A stretch of DNA of 64,000 nt, taken from assembly GCA_947168725.1 (NCBI GenBank), contig CAMVNA010000001.1:1-64000 (forward strand), in the 5' to 3' direction. Both the position numbers and the translations under genes were made by a program. The number at the start of each line of letters is the position of its first letter. The stretch's first letter is position 1. The stretch comes from an uncultured bacterium (GTDB lineage: Bacteria; Patescibacteriota; Gracilibacteria; Absconditabacterales; Absconditicoccaceae). The notes under the pieces were generated by a model, which was given only the letters and a program-made list of their open reading frames with translations, was not told the DNA's origin and ran no database searches. Below, piece after piece: positions 26,101-38,463 of this stretch.

Positions 26101-27222
26101 AAGATTTAAATCTAATTCTATTAGAGAACTTAATCATGAAAACATATAACTAGAATCTTCATTCGTATATATTACGTCAGAATCTGAATAATAATATAAT
26201 GTCCATTCGCGTTCTTCGACACCTTTATCTTCAAACCATAAATAAACCTTTTTATCTTCTACAACTCATGGCAGCGATACTTCCACTTCTTTTTCTAATG
26301 GATTATGTTCATGAGAATCCGCACGCTTAATTGCTTTAATCCCATAATGTTTTATTTCTGATCATTCTCATTCATTTTCTAGTTTTAATTTATTTATTTT
26401 TTCATTAAATTCAGGTCATGGGACTAGTATCGATTCATATATCGGATCTGTCTCCGGCTCTGATTTTTCAGTAAAGTATCATGGTTGTCATGGCTTATCA
26501 ATTTTTGCATAGTCTTTGTTGACTTTAGATGAATTATATTGTGTTCAGTTTCATCCAACTAAACTTGTAGCTCAATTAAACATTTGACTACTGCTTGTTA
26601 CCTTTGATGTACTAAATGAATCTGATGCATATATAGTCATGAGGTTACTACAGCCCAGAAACATGTTACTCATATCAGTTACTTCCTCTGTATTGAAGCT
26701 ACTCAAATCTAATGTTTCTAGTTTGCTACAACCATTAAACATTGATTTCATATTAGTAACTCAATTTGTAACAAATTTACTTAGATTTAAACCTGTCAAA
26801 CTACTACAATTAGTAAACATTCTGTCCATGATTTCTACATTGCTTGTATCAAACTGTGTCATATCTATTTCACTCAATTTATTAAATGATGAAAACATTT
26901 GAGTCAAATCTTTATTCAAGTAGATTGTATTTGCTTCTGTATAATAATATACTGTTTTATCATCTCAATCATATCGTGCATATACTGGGATTTCTCAAGA
27001 TGCCTCTATATGTATATAATCTTCAATCCCTGAAATGTCACCTGTACGTACAATTTTTTCAATATTTTCATATCATCAAGCCAAATCTCTTAATGTAGTT
27101 CTAAACGTAGATCATTTCATTAATGTTGTTGAGCTTTCTTCCTGTGCAAAACTCAATCACCCAATAAACATTGCTGACAATAAAACAAATACTGTCACGA
27201 TTGAATAAATCAGTTTTTTCAT
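23161..27222 (-). CDS. giant BspA/DUF285-repeat surface protein with SLH end
   Basis: This 1353-residue protein starts with a clear signal peptide ('KKLIYSIVTVFVLLSAMF' ... 'SFAQE'). About residues 100-800 hold three blocks of DUF285/BspA-type leucine-rich repeats of the form 'LDLSxFDTSxVTxMxxMFxxC', split by linkers with 'YYYTEADxIYLN'. Residues of about 850-1120 are four Listeria/Bacteroides (Flg_new/InlB-B) repeats of 65 residues ('REGYTFAEWTGLPDKMPAND'). A low-complexity hinge and SLH-like C-terminal repeats ('DPLTRSEMAKLSSIFA', 'NITRGEAFEMFYR') follow and probably hold it to the cell surface. DUF285/BspA proteins bind host or partner surfaces. I infer an adhesin for contact with another cell. 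Many ORFs listed in 23.6-27.1 kb are fragments or shadows of it. Confidence 0.9.
23852..24635. repeat. 195-bp tandem repeats within the surface gene
   Basis: The marker TTCATGTTAC recurs at 24051, 24246 and 24441, exactly 195 bp apart, and whole units are nearly identical between the first two. A more diverged unit starts near 23856. Each unit codes for one 65-residue Listeria/Bacteroides repeat. The near-identity suggests recent amplification or homogenisation. Confidence 0.9.
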
Positions 27223-27400
27223 CTTTGTATCATATCATAATAAAATAAAATCTTACTATGTATTATATTCCGAAATAGAAAAATTTGCAAATTTTTGATT
27301 ACTTTCCAAATTTTATTTTACCATTTTCTATTTCTATAGTTTTTTATTCTTGTCTTTTTTTATTTTTTATTAAAATATAATAAACTGATTTTATATTTTC

Positions 27401-27432
27401 AAAAAAATCCCTAACCGTGGTCAGGGATTTTT
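27401..27432 (-). terminator. terminator of the HU gene
   Basis: The minus strand reads AAAAATCCCTGACCACGGTTAGGGATTTTTTTG: a stem of 10-12 bp followed by a T-run, 20 nt after the HU stop codon. Confidence 0.88.
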
Positions 27433-27452
27433 GCAAAGTATTTGGTTTATAA

Positions 27453-27728
27453 CTATTTAACCATAGCTTTGAATTCAGATCCAGCCTTGAAAGTAACAAC
27501 TTTCATTGCAGGGATTTTAATTTTTTGTGAAGGATTTTGAGGATTAACTCCTTCTCTTGCCTTTCTTTTAGAAGCTTTGAAAGTTCCGAATCCTTGAATT
27601 CTAACTTCACCTTCTTTTTTAACACCATTCATTACAGTGTCGATGAAAGCGTTTACTAATTCAGCAGCAAGTTTCTTAGAAACTCCTAATTCTTCTGCTA
27701 AGCTAGCGATTAATGCAGTTTTAGTCAT
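27453..27728 (-). CDS. hup: HU family DNA-binding protein
   Basis: This 91-residue protein is a full-length HU: 'MTKTALIASLAEELGVSKKL' N-terminal helices, 'VRIQGFGTFKASKRKAREGV' at the beta-arm base, 'NPQNPSQKIKIPAMKVVTF' arm with the conserved Pro tip, and 'FKAGSEFKAMVK' at the end. HU binds and bends DNA without strong sequence preference and compacts the nucleoid. It is one of the few genes here with no UGA codons, as expected for a highly expressed gene favouring GGN. It is monocistronic with its own terminator. Confidence 0.96.
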   Translation of the reverse strand: MTKTALIASLAEELGVSKKLAAELVNAFIDTVMNGVKKEGEVRIQGFGTFKASKRKAREGVNPQNPSQKIKIPAMKVVTFKAGSEFKAMVK

Positions 27729-27990
27729 TAGTACTAATAAGTATGAAATAAAAAGTACTTCGTACAGCTAGTATAATAGGATAATCTGCTAAAATTTCAA
27801 GCTTTTTGGTGTCTAAATTGGTTTAAAAGATGCCATTCTTTTTGTTTAAAGTTTATAGTTATTAACTAGTATTTCTTTATATATCAATGAAAGAACGCCG
27901 AATGTTTGTCTTGACTTTTACAAAAAATGGCAGAAGTGTTGGTTATAAATTACGACAATCTCTTTTTATTTATACAAGATTTTTATAAAC

Positions 27991-28018
27991 AAAAAATCCT
28001 GAACGACGTCAGGATTTA
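27991..28018. terminator. terminator after lipoprotein gene
   Basis: AAATCCTGA / TCAGGATTT stem with an ACGACG loop, placed 17 nt after the minus-strand stop at 28035 and followed on that strand by a T-rich run. Confidence 0.75.
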
Positions 28019-28034
28019 CATAATAAACATTACT

Positions 28035-28532
28035 TTATTCTAATTTTAGAGCATGTTTTGCTGCAAAAGCTTCTTGTACTTCTTGTAACTTAGTAAATTG
28101 TTGGTTTAGGGAGTTCTGAGTTTCATTTAAATCACTTACTATTCAGTTGTATTCCTCTCTATCTTCTTCTGTTATGTTGTCTATATTTCGATAACGGCTA
28201 GTTGCAGAAAATTTTTGAAGATAATCGATTTCCAACGCCAACAACTCAACTACAGCGTCTTTTAGGCTGCTATCTTTTTCATAATTTCACACTTGAGATG
28301 CCTTTACTTGAGAACCTTGACATATAGTTATACTATCTTGGATAGATTGTAAAATCGAGTCAACACTTACTTCATTTGTATTAAAATTTTTAAATAATTC
28401 TTGGTTAGAATCTGTACACTCTTTAACTATATCTACCAAAGAATCATTGTATTCTACAATATTCATAGATCATCCACATCATGAAAGAAACAATACTCAT
28501 AATAAAGATAAGAATCAAAAACTTTTTTTCAT
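28035..28532 (-). CDS. putative lipoprotein
   Basis: A 165-residue protein with a lipoprotein signal peptide, 'FGFLSLLGVLFLSGCGGS': the lipobox LSGC predicts lipidated Cys19. The mature part is helical and acidic, with two further cysteines and a coiled-coil-like C-terminus ('LNETQNSLNQQFTKLQEVQE'). No family is recognised. It probably sits on the outer face of the cytoplasmic membrane. It follows ruvB on the same strand with a 68-bp gap, while having its own terminator. Confidence 0.75.
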
Positions 28533-28600
28533 AACATAATAATTAAACTATAAAGCTGATATCTAAATAATGATTTGTAGTTGCTTTTCAAGTTTTATGA

Positions 28601-29557
28601 TTAGAATAATCATTTATGTCATCCTGAAAGCACTCTTCATTGTGTAGTTTTTTCTATCTTTCAGAGTTTAAGTAATAATGGTTCTATATCGTCTTCTACA
28701 GCCTTTTCTCACATTCAAAGTTGAGTAGCAATTACTCTAAGTCCGATTGGTCTGTCATATTGAGCCAGAACTTCCAAGTATCTCTCGTGTAGGGGAGTAA
28801 GTCCTCAATCATGAATTTGAGCATGTTGAAAGAATTCTGACAACTCTTTGGAAGTCAGATTTTTGATTCACTTTTCTACACAATAATCACGGATTTTTAT
28901 ACATAAATTATGGATTTCTCTAGGTACTGAATCAACCTTTTTAGCTATTTCTGCAGGAATGTTTGAATCATGATTGACATCATAAACTTGAAGATATCTT
29001 TGAATAATTACAGACTTCTCTGCATCTGTATAATCAACTAAATGGAAAGAATAAACAAAACGATTCTTCATCGGTTTAGACAACATTTCCGGTTTGGTTG
29101 TGGCTCAGATTAATGTAAATGGATTAATTGGAATTCTAATATTTCATCACTCTGGCATCACCATATCCACCACAAAATCTTCCATCGCAGTGTAAAGAAC
29201 TTCTTCTACGTTTGGTTTTAGACGATGAATTTCATCTATAAATAAAATATCTCATGATTCTAAAGCATTTAGAATGCTAACTATTTCACTAGGTTTGGAA
29301 ATAGCATAAGCTGTGATTACTTTGTTATTTACTCATAATTCTTGAGAAATAATGTGAGCCATCGTAGTTTTTCAAAATCCACTTGGTCATGAAAAAAGGA
29401 TGTGTCATAGTGGTCAGTTTCTCTTTTTTGCACTAGTGATAGCTGTTTGTAGCATTTTTTTGATATGAGATTGCCCTACAAAATCATCAAAACTATCTGG
29501 TCTAGTAGCAAGGATTGTTTGTTTTTGGGTTGTAGTATCTATCTTTTTAATTTCCAT
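28601..29557 (-). CDS. ruvB: Holliday junction DNA helicase RuvB
   Basis: A 318-residue RuvB. Seen in order: '[18 protein letters not shown]' at the start, Walker A 'GPSGFGKTT' near residue 55, Walker B 'LFIDEIHRL', sensor 1 '[19 protein letters not shown]', arginine finger region, and the winged-helix domain '[19 protein letters not shown]' (approximately). RuvB drives branch migration of Holliday junctions with RuvA and hands over to RuvC. Two of the three Walker A glycines are TGA-coded. The C-terminal tail 'GRVLSGGHKGLF' matches the family's last motif poorly but is in frame to TAA 28601. No ruvA or ruvC is nearby. Confidence 0.92.
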
Positions 29558-29745
29558 GTTGTATTATATATGAAAGATTTTGATAAATCTGAGTTTAAGA
29601 TATTATTTTTTTTATTAATTGCAAGAGAAAGATTTTTTTGACAAAAAAGAAAATACAAATAAAAGGCTGAATATATTAAAATAGTCTAATCTATTTAATA
29701 AAAATGAAGAAGAATAAAATTGGATTTATATCGTTCAATTTTTTT

Positions 29746-29779
29746 AAAAACTGACCCCAATTTTTGGGATCAGCTTTTA
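29746..29779 (-). terminator. terminator of the 1288-aa protein gene
   Basis: CTGACCCCAA / TTGGGATCAG with a short T-loop; on the minus strand it is followed by TTTTTAAAAAAATTG. It lies about 30 nt beyond the stop at 29807. Confidence 0.82.
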
Positions 29780-29806
29780 TATATTTTGTTTTTGTTAATT
29801 CATACT

Positions 29807-32800
29807 TTAATTTTTATAAATACTTAATGCTGTTGTAAAGTCTTCTGCTCCTGGAGGCATAGTAGACTTACTAAAGATTGATGGTGAGTATTCAATAAGC
29901 ACACTCGCTCAATTCATCACTACAGATTTTCATCCATCTTTATCATTTTTTCTATCAAACCAATCATTCAAATGAGATCTACTTCCATTCATTAAGTTAT
30001 CAAAACCTTTTCAGATCAAAACTCATTTTACATGGAGTCATCCATCTGTACACCAATAATTATGAGTTGTATCATCATTCTTTTTTACATCTTTTCTATA
30101 TAAATTTCCTCAAGCATAGAATATTCATTTTACAGTTTGGTCACTTGTACAACTTCACTCAAATGTGATACTTCAATTAGTTAAAAGCATCATATTATGT
30201 TTTAAATTTCCTTTAATTGTAACATCTCCTTGTGTTTGTACAATAGTGAATGGTTTTTCAATTGTACTTTTAGTTTGTGTAAATGTGGCATTTCATTCAA
30301 TGAAATATATATCTTTTCATGGAACCTTTTTAACAGATACATTTCCTCAGAATTTATTAGTGTCCAATTTTACTGCTAATTTTTGATACTTTGCAATGAA
30401 TGAATCCATAGCTGATTTAACTTTATCATTGCTTTCATAATCAGTAGTACTTATCGCTTTAACAAACTCTGAGAATACAGAAGTTCCACTAAGATACTTA
30501 TATTTTGATAATTTTTCAGTCGAAGCTGTTAAATTTCCTGATGGAGTTTTTTGGACTGTATAAGAATCTGTAAGTACAAAATTACTTTCACATGGAGCAA
30601 ATTCTTCTGGATTTCTTACCTGTTTCCATTCTCCATCTTCACATTGTAAATATTTTACTCCAGATAATCTTATCTTGTATTCTCAATAAGGTTTATTTGC
30701 TTCTCTATCTCTATTTCCTGCCATATCCCAATCTCATTCCCATTTTGTTCCATCAAGGCTAACTGTAGCACCTGATCAAAAATTTTGGATGTAATATACA
30801 GCCGAAGGGAGTAAACCACTATTTGATCATCTCTTTGGATTAAATGAGAAATAACAATCTTTTGGATTATTACAATAAGTATCTAGCATTGCATCATACC
30901 ATGCTCAAAGTAATTTATTACTTTCTAATGGATTAATTGATGTTGATGATAAACATGGTCATTCAATTGTATAGAGTTTTGTATTATTTCCTCCTCGAAT
31001 TTCGAATGTACATACCATAGAATCTGTTGCAATCTTTCAATTTTGATCTGATTCACATTCTCCTGAATTATTATATTTTTCTGGAGCAGTTCTGTAATCT
31101 CCATCAATAGTTGTATAATTATTTTTATTCTTCTCTGCCCAATTTTCCATATTTCTAATATTCCAATAGAATGGAAAGATTTCTCATTCATGAATAGAGA
31201 AATTTCATGCGTTTACATTGAAGCATTGTTGTGAAGCTTCTGATTCATTAGGACCTTCTTTACATACTCCCACTTGAGTACCCATGTAAGAATCAAGCAC
31301 TTCACATGTTATTTCTTCTGAACAATGTACGTTATCAAATGATCGTTTTGTTTTTCTTTCTCTTGATGAGTGATCTATTATACTATTTCAACATTTGAGT
31401 CTAAATCGGGTTGATATACCATTTGAATAACATGTTACCGTGCTACCGTTAACCTCCATCTTTTTACATGATGGATTTCTTGGTCAGCAATCACTTCATT
31501 CACATCCTCATCATCAAATTGTATATACAGCATCGTCACAATCTATTCTTTTACCACTTCCATTATATATACATGCAAAATTTGTTCTATTCTGCTGATC
31601 ACTTTGTGATGTCTTTATTTTTCCAGTTATTGTCAATACTCAAGACTGATTTGGTCTCAAAAATACACCAGAATAAAGTGCAACATCTACTCATTCTATC
31701 TGTATATTATTTCAATTATATGATACTTCTCATCATCAATTGTTTGTTACACTTCAACCGTTTGAGTTAGTGCTAACTACAAGGCTACCTGAAACAAACT
31801 CAACTCCTTTTGGTAGAAAATCTTTTAAAGATACGTAAACATTAGTATTTCCATCATTTCCAAAAGTAATTTTATATATAATTGTATCTTCTCATTCGTT
31901 TAATTTTACACTTTTATCTCGTGTAGTTCAATTAAAAACTTCTTTATGGATTCGAAGTTTTGTTGTTGATCACGTTCAACATTCTTTTCATCATGTAACA
32001 GGTACAGCACACGCTATATTCTTTACTTGTTCTTGAGGCATCTTAACTACTTTCGTGTATAGACGCAATTCAATATACTCTCACGATTTTAATGTTCATG
32101 TTGTCTTCCATGTAATCACCTTTCCTGGATTTTCTGGATCATAAATTGTGATTCATGCTGGAATATGTTCTTTCTTATATGAATCATATACCAATTCATC
32201 TGGAAGTGTATCTTCTATATATTTCATTTCTACATCTCAACCAATAGCTTTTACAGTAATTTTCCATTCTACTGATTCTCATGTTTTAGTTACAATGTTA
32301 TCCGCTGGTACTACTACCTCTTTTTTAACTTCAATTTTTCAAGATGTATTAATTGGTACTGGTTTACATTCTTCGTCTAGTCATTCTGCCCAAGCACATG
32401 CTATATTTTCATATCAGTCTTTGTCCGGCATTATTTCCACTTTTGTGGTTACTATCAAAATTATTGATTGTCCAGATTTTAATGTTCATGTCGTATGTCG
32501 TTCTAAAACAAGACCATTATCCTTTCTTTCAGGCTGGTTTGCATTCATATTTACCCCTTCTGGCAAATTCTGACTATAATTTACATATGACAAAACTCAT
32601 CTTCAATCACTTGTTTTTGGTAATTTGTCTTTTATGACCACATTATTTACATCTCATCATTCTGCTGTCACTTTAATTTGCCATCTTAACTCTTCTCATT
32701 CTGATGTTACATATTGTGTACCCAACAATTCCTTTTTAACGTTTAGTTTGCCTTTATACGGTTTTTTTGCGTAACATTCTACTGGAGTTCCTGCTTTATT

Positions 32801-33673
32801 TTGACACTTCCATGTCCACATATGAGTTATTTCATCATATACGAAATCTGAAACAGATCATACTTCACATAAATAAGATCATTCCACTAAACTAGTAACA
32901 GTTTGTCAGTTATAAGACGAATTACATTTTGGAGCTGTTTCTTTACATGTTACTGGATCACATGCATTGTTGCTTATCCATGGTTCTGCTTTTGGATCAC
33001 ATATTTCTCAGTTGGTTACCTGACCGTCTCCACATCGAAACACTCTATATTTTAAGCATTCTCATGTATGATATCCTTGAGTTGAATTATATCAAACTGT
33101 AATATCCGGACATTGACTAACATTGTTTACAGACGTATAACTTCAATCACTTTTAAGACACTGATATTGTGTATTACCAACAGTTCTATAATAAAACTTT
33201 CAGTTTAAATAACCATCATTACCTTTCTTTTTAAATCATATTGTATAATGGATTATAGCATCTACACTTGATTGATTAGTTCTTGGTGTTGTTGGTTTAT
33301 GTAATATACATCAATTGTCATTCACTGTTCTAAGGATAAGAGCTCGATTTGTATCAGGTGTAGGATGTCCCTTTTTTATATAATTACTCATTAGAACCCA
33401 ATTATTACAGTCAGAGAGAACTCATTCTCTACTCCACATTTCCACCGATGTTTTATTGTTAAGCAAAACATCGCTATCATTGTTCCAATAGGCATCATAT
33501 GGATAAATTGTGTAGGTATTGGTATTTCATGTCATATACACATCTATTGTCTTAGACTCATTATTATTACAAACTGGTTGCGAAGTAACATGATTTATGT
33601 TTATATCTCATGCATACATTATACCTACTATGGTTATTGATAGTGTTAATAACCCTGTAACAAATTTTTTCAT
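29807..33673 (-). CDS. secreted Cys-rich surface protein with DUF11-like domains
   Basis: A 1288-residue protein with a signal peptide ('KKFVTGLLTLSITIVGIMYA'). The N-terminal 300 residues are cysteine-rich ('YRVFRCGDGQVTNGEICDP', a repeated pattern in CPR surface proteins). The middle has several DUF11/isopeptide-type beta domains ('LRWQIKVTAEGGDVNNVVIKDKLP'). The C-terminal 500 residues are mixed, with more Cys pairs and no membrane anchor. The function is unknown; a cell-surface or secreted scaffold is likely. It starts 36 bp after the stop of the 1538-aa gene on the same strand, so the two giants form an operon. Confidence 0.75.
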
Positions 33674-33708
33674 TTTATAATAATTATTTTATAAAATACT
33701 TATAGTTA

Positions 33709-36700
33709 TTAAAAATCTAAGTTGGGCTTATAATCAGGATCTTTTCATCCTGTTTTACCATTACCTGGCATTGATCATTGAGTTTCTCCTCCTCTTCCAG
33801 TAACCGCAGCTACACCAATAGTAATTGAAGTAGTAGAAGTGATTGTACTCTTATTTCATTCTCGATAGCTTCATGTTTGCCATACTCCGGAATTGAACTG
33901 TACACTAGTTCCATCTGGTCATGTCGCAGATATATCACTCAAAATAATTGTATGGTTTACACATTGAGTAAAATATCCAAAATTTAATTTCGCGTTTAAT
34001 ATAACTTGTTTTCCTCAAACGTCAAGAGTAAGTTGTCAATCTTTAAACTCTTTTATTGTTGGTTTAGTTCATTCATCCAATCATAAATATTTTAAGATAG
34101 GAGTAATAAGTACCGTATTATTTGCAACATTTTCCATTGCACGCTTGTGTAATGCATTTCTTTGATCTGCCGAGAATCCAAAACCTTCCAATGCATTCAA
34201 ATCAACCATTGGGTCATAAATCTGAGGATTGAACAATGGATTTTCTGGATTTGTATGGTCTCATAGATTAAATCAAATTGTATTATCTAATAGTGCCGCT
34301 TTTGCCTCTTTTTTATTAAACAATTCAGGATGTGCTATTCTATAATCTTCTGATGCCTTAAGTAAGGCTAAATATCCTGATTTATATTCTTCTGGAATAT
34401 TTGATCTTTTGAGAGTTCACTTGATCTGTTCTCATCTCTTTGTGCTTCATGCTCTTCTCGCAATAATATCTGACATTGATTCTTTACCAAAATGATATTG
34501 TCCATCTGTACCTCATTTTACACTTTGTGCCCTTGCAAAGACATTTCTAATCGACATTAACGCTTGTCATAATGTAACATTATTCTCAATTTTATCTAAT
34601 TCAGTCAATACATCACTAAAATGCGATTGTCATTTATATTTTTGGTCTAACTTTGTAAAAATTGGCTTTATTGCATCTCTTGCTGCTGTATAATTTCCAG
34701 ATTGCATTGCATCATCAAAAGGTTTGTATTCTGGCCATGGTTTGTTTCAATTTGTTGTATGTTTCACCTGCCACAAATATGTTGGATTGCTTAGTTTTAA
34801 TGCCTCAGCATACACCTTTTCTGCGATAGCCTTTGCTTGCGTATCAATCATTTCAAATTTAGCATTATATTCCATATCTAGTCATCTTCATTCATCTCAT
34901 TCTACTGGATCCATGATTGTTAAGTTTCAGCTTGCATCTGCATCTATAACAAGTTTTACTTTATGAGGAGGTTCTTTTGTATTAATCTCGTTAGATTTTT
35001 CACATATTGCTTGCATTCTATCATCACCTATTTCAAGTTGTTGAATTTTATCTCATTTTGGAGACTTTTCTTTCAATGCACTTATTGCTTGTTTTACCAA
35101 ATCTGGGGTATACGTTCTAATACCTTCTCCCAATTGAAGAATATTAGTTGCATTTATATCTCCATCTGTAAACCAATCTTGTCATGCTTTATCTAGTTTT
35201 ATAAAATTCTCTCATGATCTTCATCAAATAATTATCTCTTTTGATTGTGTGGCTGTTCATTGTCGTTTCTTTGCTGCCATTGGAGTTTGTACGTGAAGAA
35301 GAATATTTCATTGTTGATCCTTCTTCATATTTCATTTCAATTTTTCATTTACATTGACTCTAATTGCAAGATTTTTTGGAACAACAACAAATCCATTTTC
35401 TACTTTTAATCCTTGTTCTTCACTAAATCATGCTTCCTGGTTGAACTTCTTAATTAAATCTTCATTCCATCATCCTTGGTAGTCATGATCTAATCCATAT
35501 TCTTGTCACCACCTATCCCCATAACCATCCAAATTATGTTTATTTATCTGTATACCTGCATATATTCATACATATGGAGCTCATACAACCCAGAATGCTC
35601 CAAGTGAAGCTCATCATAAATATGCTCATTTTGTTGCATCCTCTTTCTTTCCATTTGCCCACGCTAAAGCAAATCTTTCTGCCACTTCGCGAGAAATAAT
35701 GTCTCTTATTTCTGGCTGAGAAATATCTGCATTGTTGTAATTTATTAGTAGTCTGAGAGTCGAATCTACTACTGTTTCCATGTCTTCTTCTTTTACTCCA
35801 TTTTTACTAGCATAGTCTCTTATCATAGCTTTTACACTATTTGCCACATCGACATTACTAAAATCTAGTTTTTTGATTCATCTTGTATCTAATCATACTA
35901 GTATTGGTCCGATTATTTCACTTCCAAATTTGTTTTTCATTTCCTGTTCTGCCTTATCTATTCAGGCAACTCTATCTTGGCTTCGATTAAGTCATGCGGA
36001 TACTACAACTGCTCATGTAAAACTTACCCGAGCTCCTGTATTTAGTCAAATGTGTTGTAATGCTCAACTTTTTGTAACTCGTTCTTTAGCTGTCTCAAGA
36101 TTTAATCATGCACCTCCGATCGATTGTGCATCTACTTTTCAGTATCACAATGGGATAAATGCTCCAGCAGATAATTCTGGATTCATATACCATCATTTTC
36201 ATAAATTTGCTGAGGCTTTGTAATTTATACCCAATCATATTGCAACAGTTCCGTCATTTCTATATTGGAATCAAGCATTCAAATCTAATCATTTTACCCA
36301 TTGATCAAATGGTATCTTACCTCATATTCCTACTCATCTTGTATATTCGGTATACAATGCATTAGCCAATCCAGATTGCATTGATTCAGGAGTTTGAAAT
36401 CAAGCTAATCTTAACTGTTCTACTTTTATTTTTGACATCATTTCTGCTGCTGCTTTATCTGCTGATGCCTTAGCTTCTGCGAGATTAAGTCATTCAAATG
36501 GATCTTTATTTACATCTCTAGACATTAATGAAATCAAATCTGATCCCGGTTTACTAATAATATTTTGTAATAATAAAATTAGTTTTCTATTTCAGTTTTT
36601 AATTTCTGTTTCTAATTTTGATACAGTTGGTAGATTGTCTACTACTGCCGGAACCCCATTTTCTCATGATTGCTCTGAAGCTCCATCCTTTGGTTGATCT

Positions 36701-38325
36701 GTGGCTTGTCCACCATTAAATGTCTCTAATAAAGTTGTTGCATCTATTTGAGTTGCTGCACCTTTGAAAACATCATCCAGTCCAAGACCTAACATATCAT
36801 TCTCCAGTTTAGCACGTGCAAATAAATTATTCAGTGCTGTCTCTTTTCATACTTGATTAAATACCGCTAAGAATTGCTGTCATGATTTTTCTCATCAAAT
36901 ATCTCTAGCATCAATCATTTTATCGTTATTCAAATTTGCTAACACCTTTTCTACTGGAGTGTTTTTAAAATAATTATCATCAAGCATGGCTAATCTAGTA
37001 GCATTTGCGAAGTTTGTAATAGATAATTTTGATGCAAATGTTTTAAAATCTGGATTTACTTGATCTAATTTTCTTCCATCTGAGTATCATTCTTTTTTTT
37101 CTGTTTTTGCATCCTGTTTTGCTTGCTCTACGATAGGCTTAAATTTTCTAACAGCGTTACTTACTCCACCCTCTTTTTCAATTATTTTTAAAACACTTAA
37201 ATAAATAGCATGTTGACCCTTAGGAGAGTTTCATTCTACTTGTGTTGATAGATAAAACTTTCCAACTCTTACAAGATCATCTAAATATTTTTTTTCTACT
37301 GTTATTCCGCGCTTACTTAATACTTCTGCATATTTTGACTCTGGTGTATTTGTATTGAGCTCGCTATCATTTAGGACTTTCAACAATGCTACAGCTTTAT
37401 CTTCTCCTGTTGATACAGTAATTTTCTCAGCAACTTTCAAAAAGTTATCGATCGCCTTCCTATCTTCTTCAGATGGCTTATCAACTTTTGCATTAAAAAT
37501 TGGTAATCGTTGCAAAGCTTTTACAATTCATGAAGTCTTTTTGATTCCTCGTAAATATTCAGTAAGATCGTTTTTCAAAAAATTTCTATTTTGCTTGTCT
37601 CCCATATTTTCTACACTTTGATTATTATTTCACAATCCCTCATCTAAGATGTCTGGATCATATCATTCCATAGATACTCTATTTACTTCATGGATTGTTG
37701 CTGCTCAAGTTAAATCTCTATATATCTTGTCTGCTGGATATTTATCTGAATCACTTCAAAAAATAGTATCCTTAATTTGATCAAATTGTTTATCTCCCGC
37801 TGACCAGATTTTGTCTTTAAATTGTTTTTTACATTCTTTCAGATACATTTGTTTTATTTCAGCTTCTGTAATTCTTTTTCCGTTAATAACACCATTAGCA
37901 TATCAATTTTCTTTAAGTTCTGCCATTAAATGTTTGTATCACTCACTCATTTTTTTGTTTCGAACATTGGTATACATTGTACCACTTTCATCCACAGCTG
38001 TCATCCTTGCTTGACATCTCTGACTATCTCTTTTTAATTGCCCCCTATCTGTGTAATATCCTTGAACCTCAGAATAGATCTCGTTTGGTATGTTCGAAAA
38101 AATAATATCTTGTTGAAGATCTTCTTCTTCTTTTTTAGATCACTCTATCTCTGTTTTTACTTCTTCATCCCTTTCTTTAGTTGCCGCCTCTAATTCTTTA
38201 TCTTTTTGTGTAGGCTCACGATTGGTTGATGACTCTGGCGATCTATACTCCTCTCATGAAGATATAAAAACATCACTACCGGGGAAAAGGAAACTTGGAT
38301 GTAAATCTGTACTAAATCTGTTCAT
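33709..38325 (-). CDS. giant hypothetical protein (1538 aa)
   Basis: With TGA as Gly the frame runs unbroken from ATG 38325 to TAA 33709. The first 100 residues are acidic and charged with no signal peptide. The first 600 residues are helical and soluble-looking. Two Gly/aromatic segments ('NLGKWWYMNPELSAGAFIPL' near 720 and 'LGGASLGAFWVVGAPYVGIY' near 910) look like paired beta-strands of a barrel or membrane-inserting region. The C-terminus is a beta-domain ending in a Gly-rich tail. I recognise no family. Its size, the absence of an export signal, and its operon with a secreted 1288-aa protein are the main clues. Confidence 0.7.
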
Positions 38326-38463
38326 CTTTGTATAGTAATTGAATAAAAATATCTTTAGTCAAATTATAACCCCAAATCAAAAAAAACGCAAATATTTTGA
38401 TACAATTTTCACGATTATGTACTTGCGTTTTTTGAATTTTATGATATAATATGTTATATGTTT

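Noticed and set aside
29704-29806. Short plus-strand frame 'MKKNKIGFISFNF...'
   Set aside because: It runs through a terminator hairpin, has no context and no conserved features.
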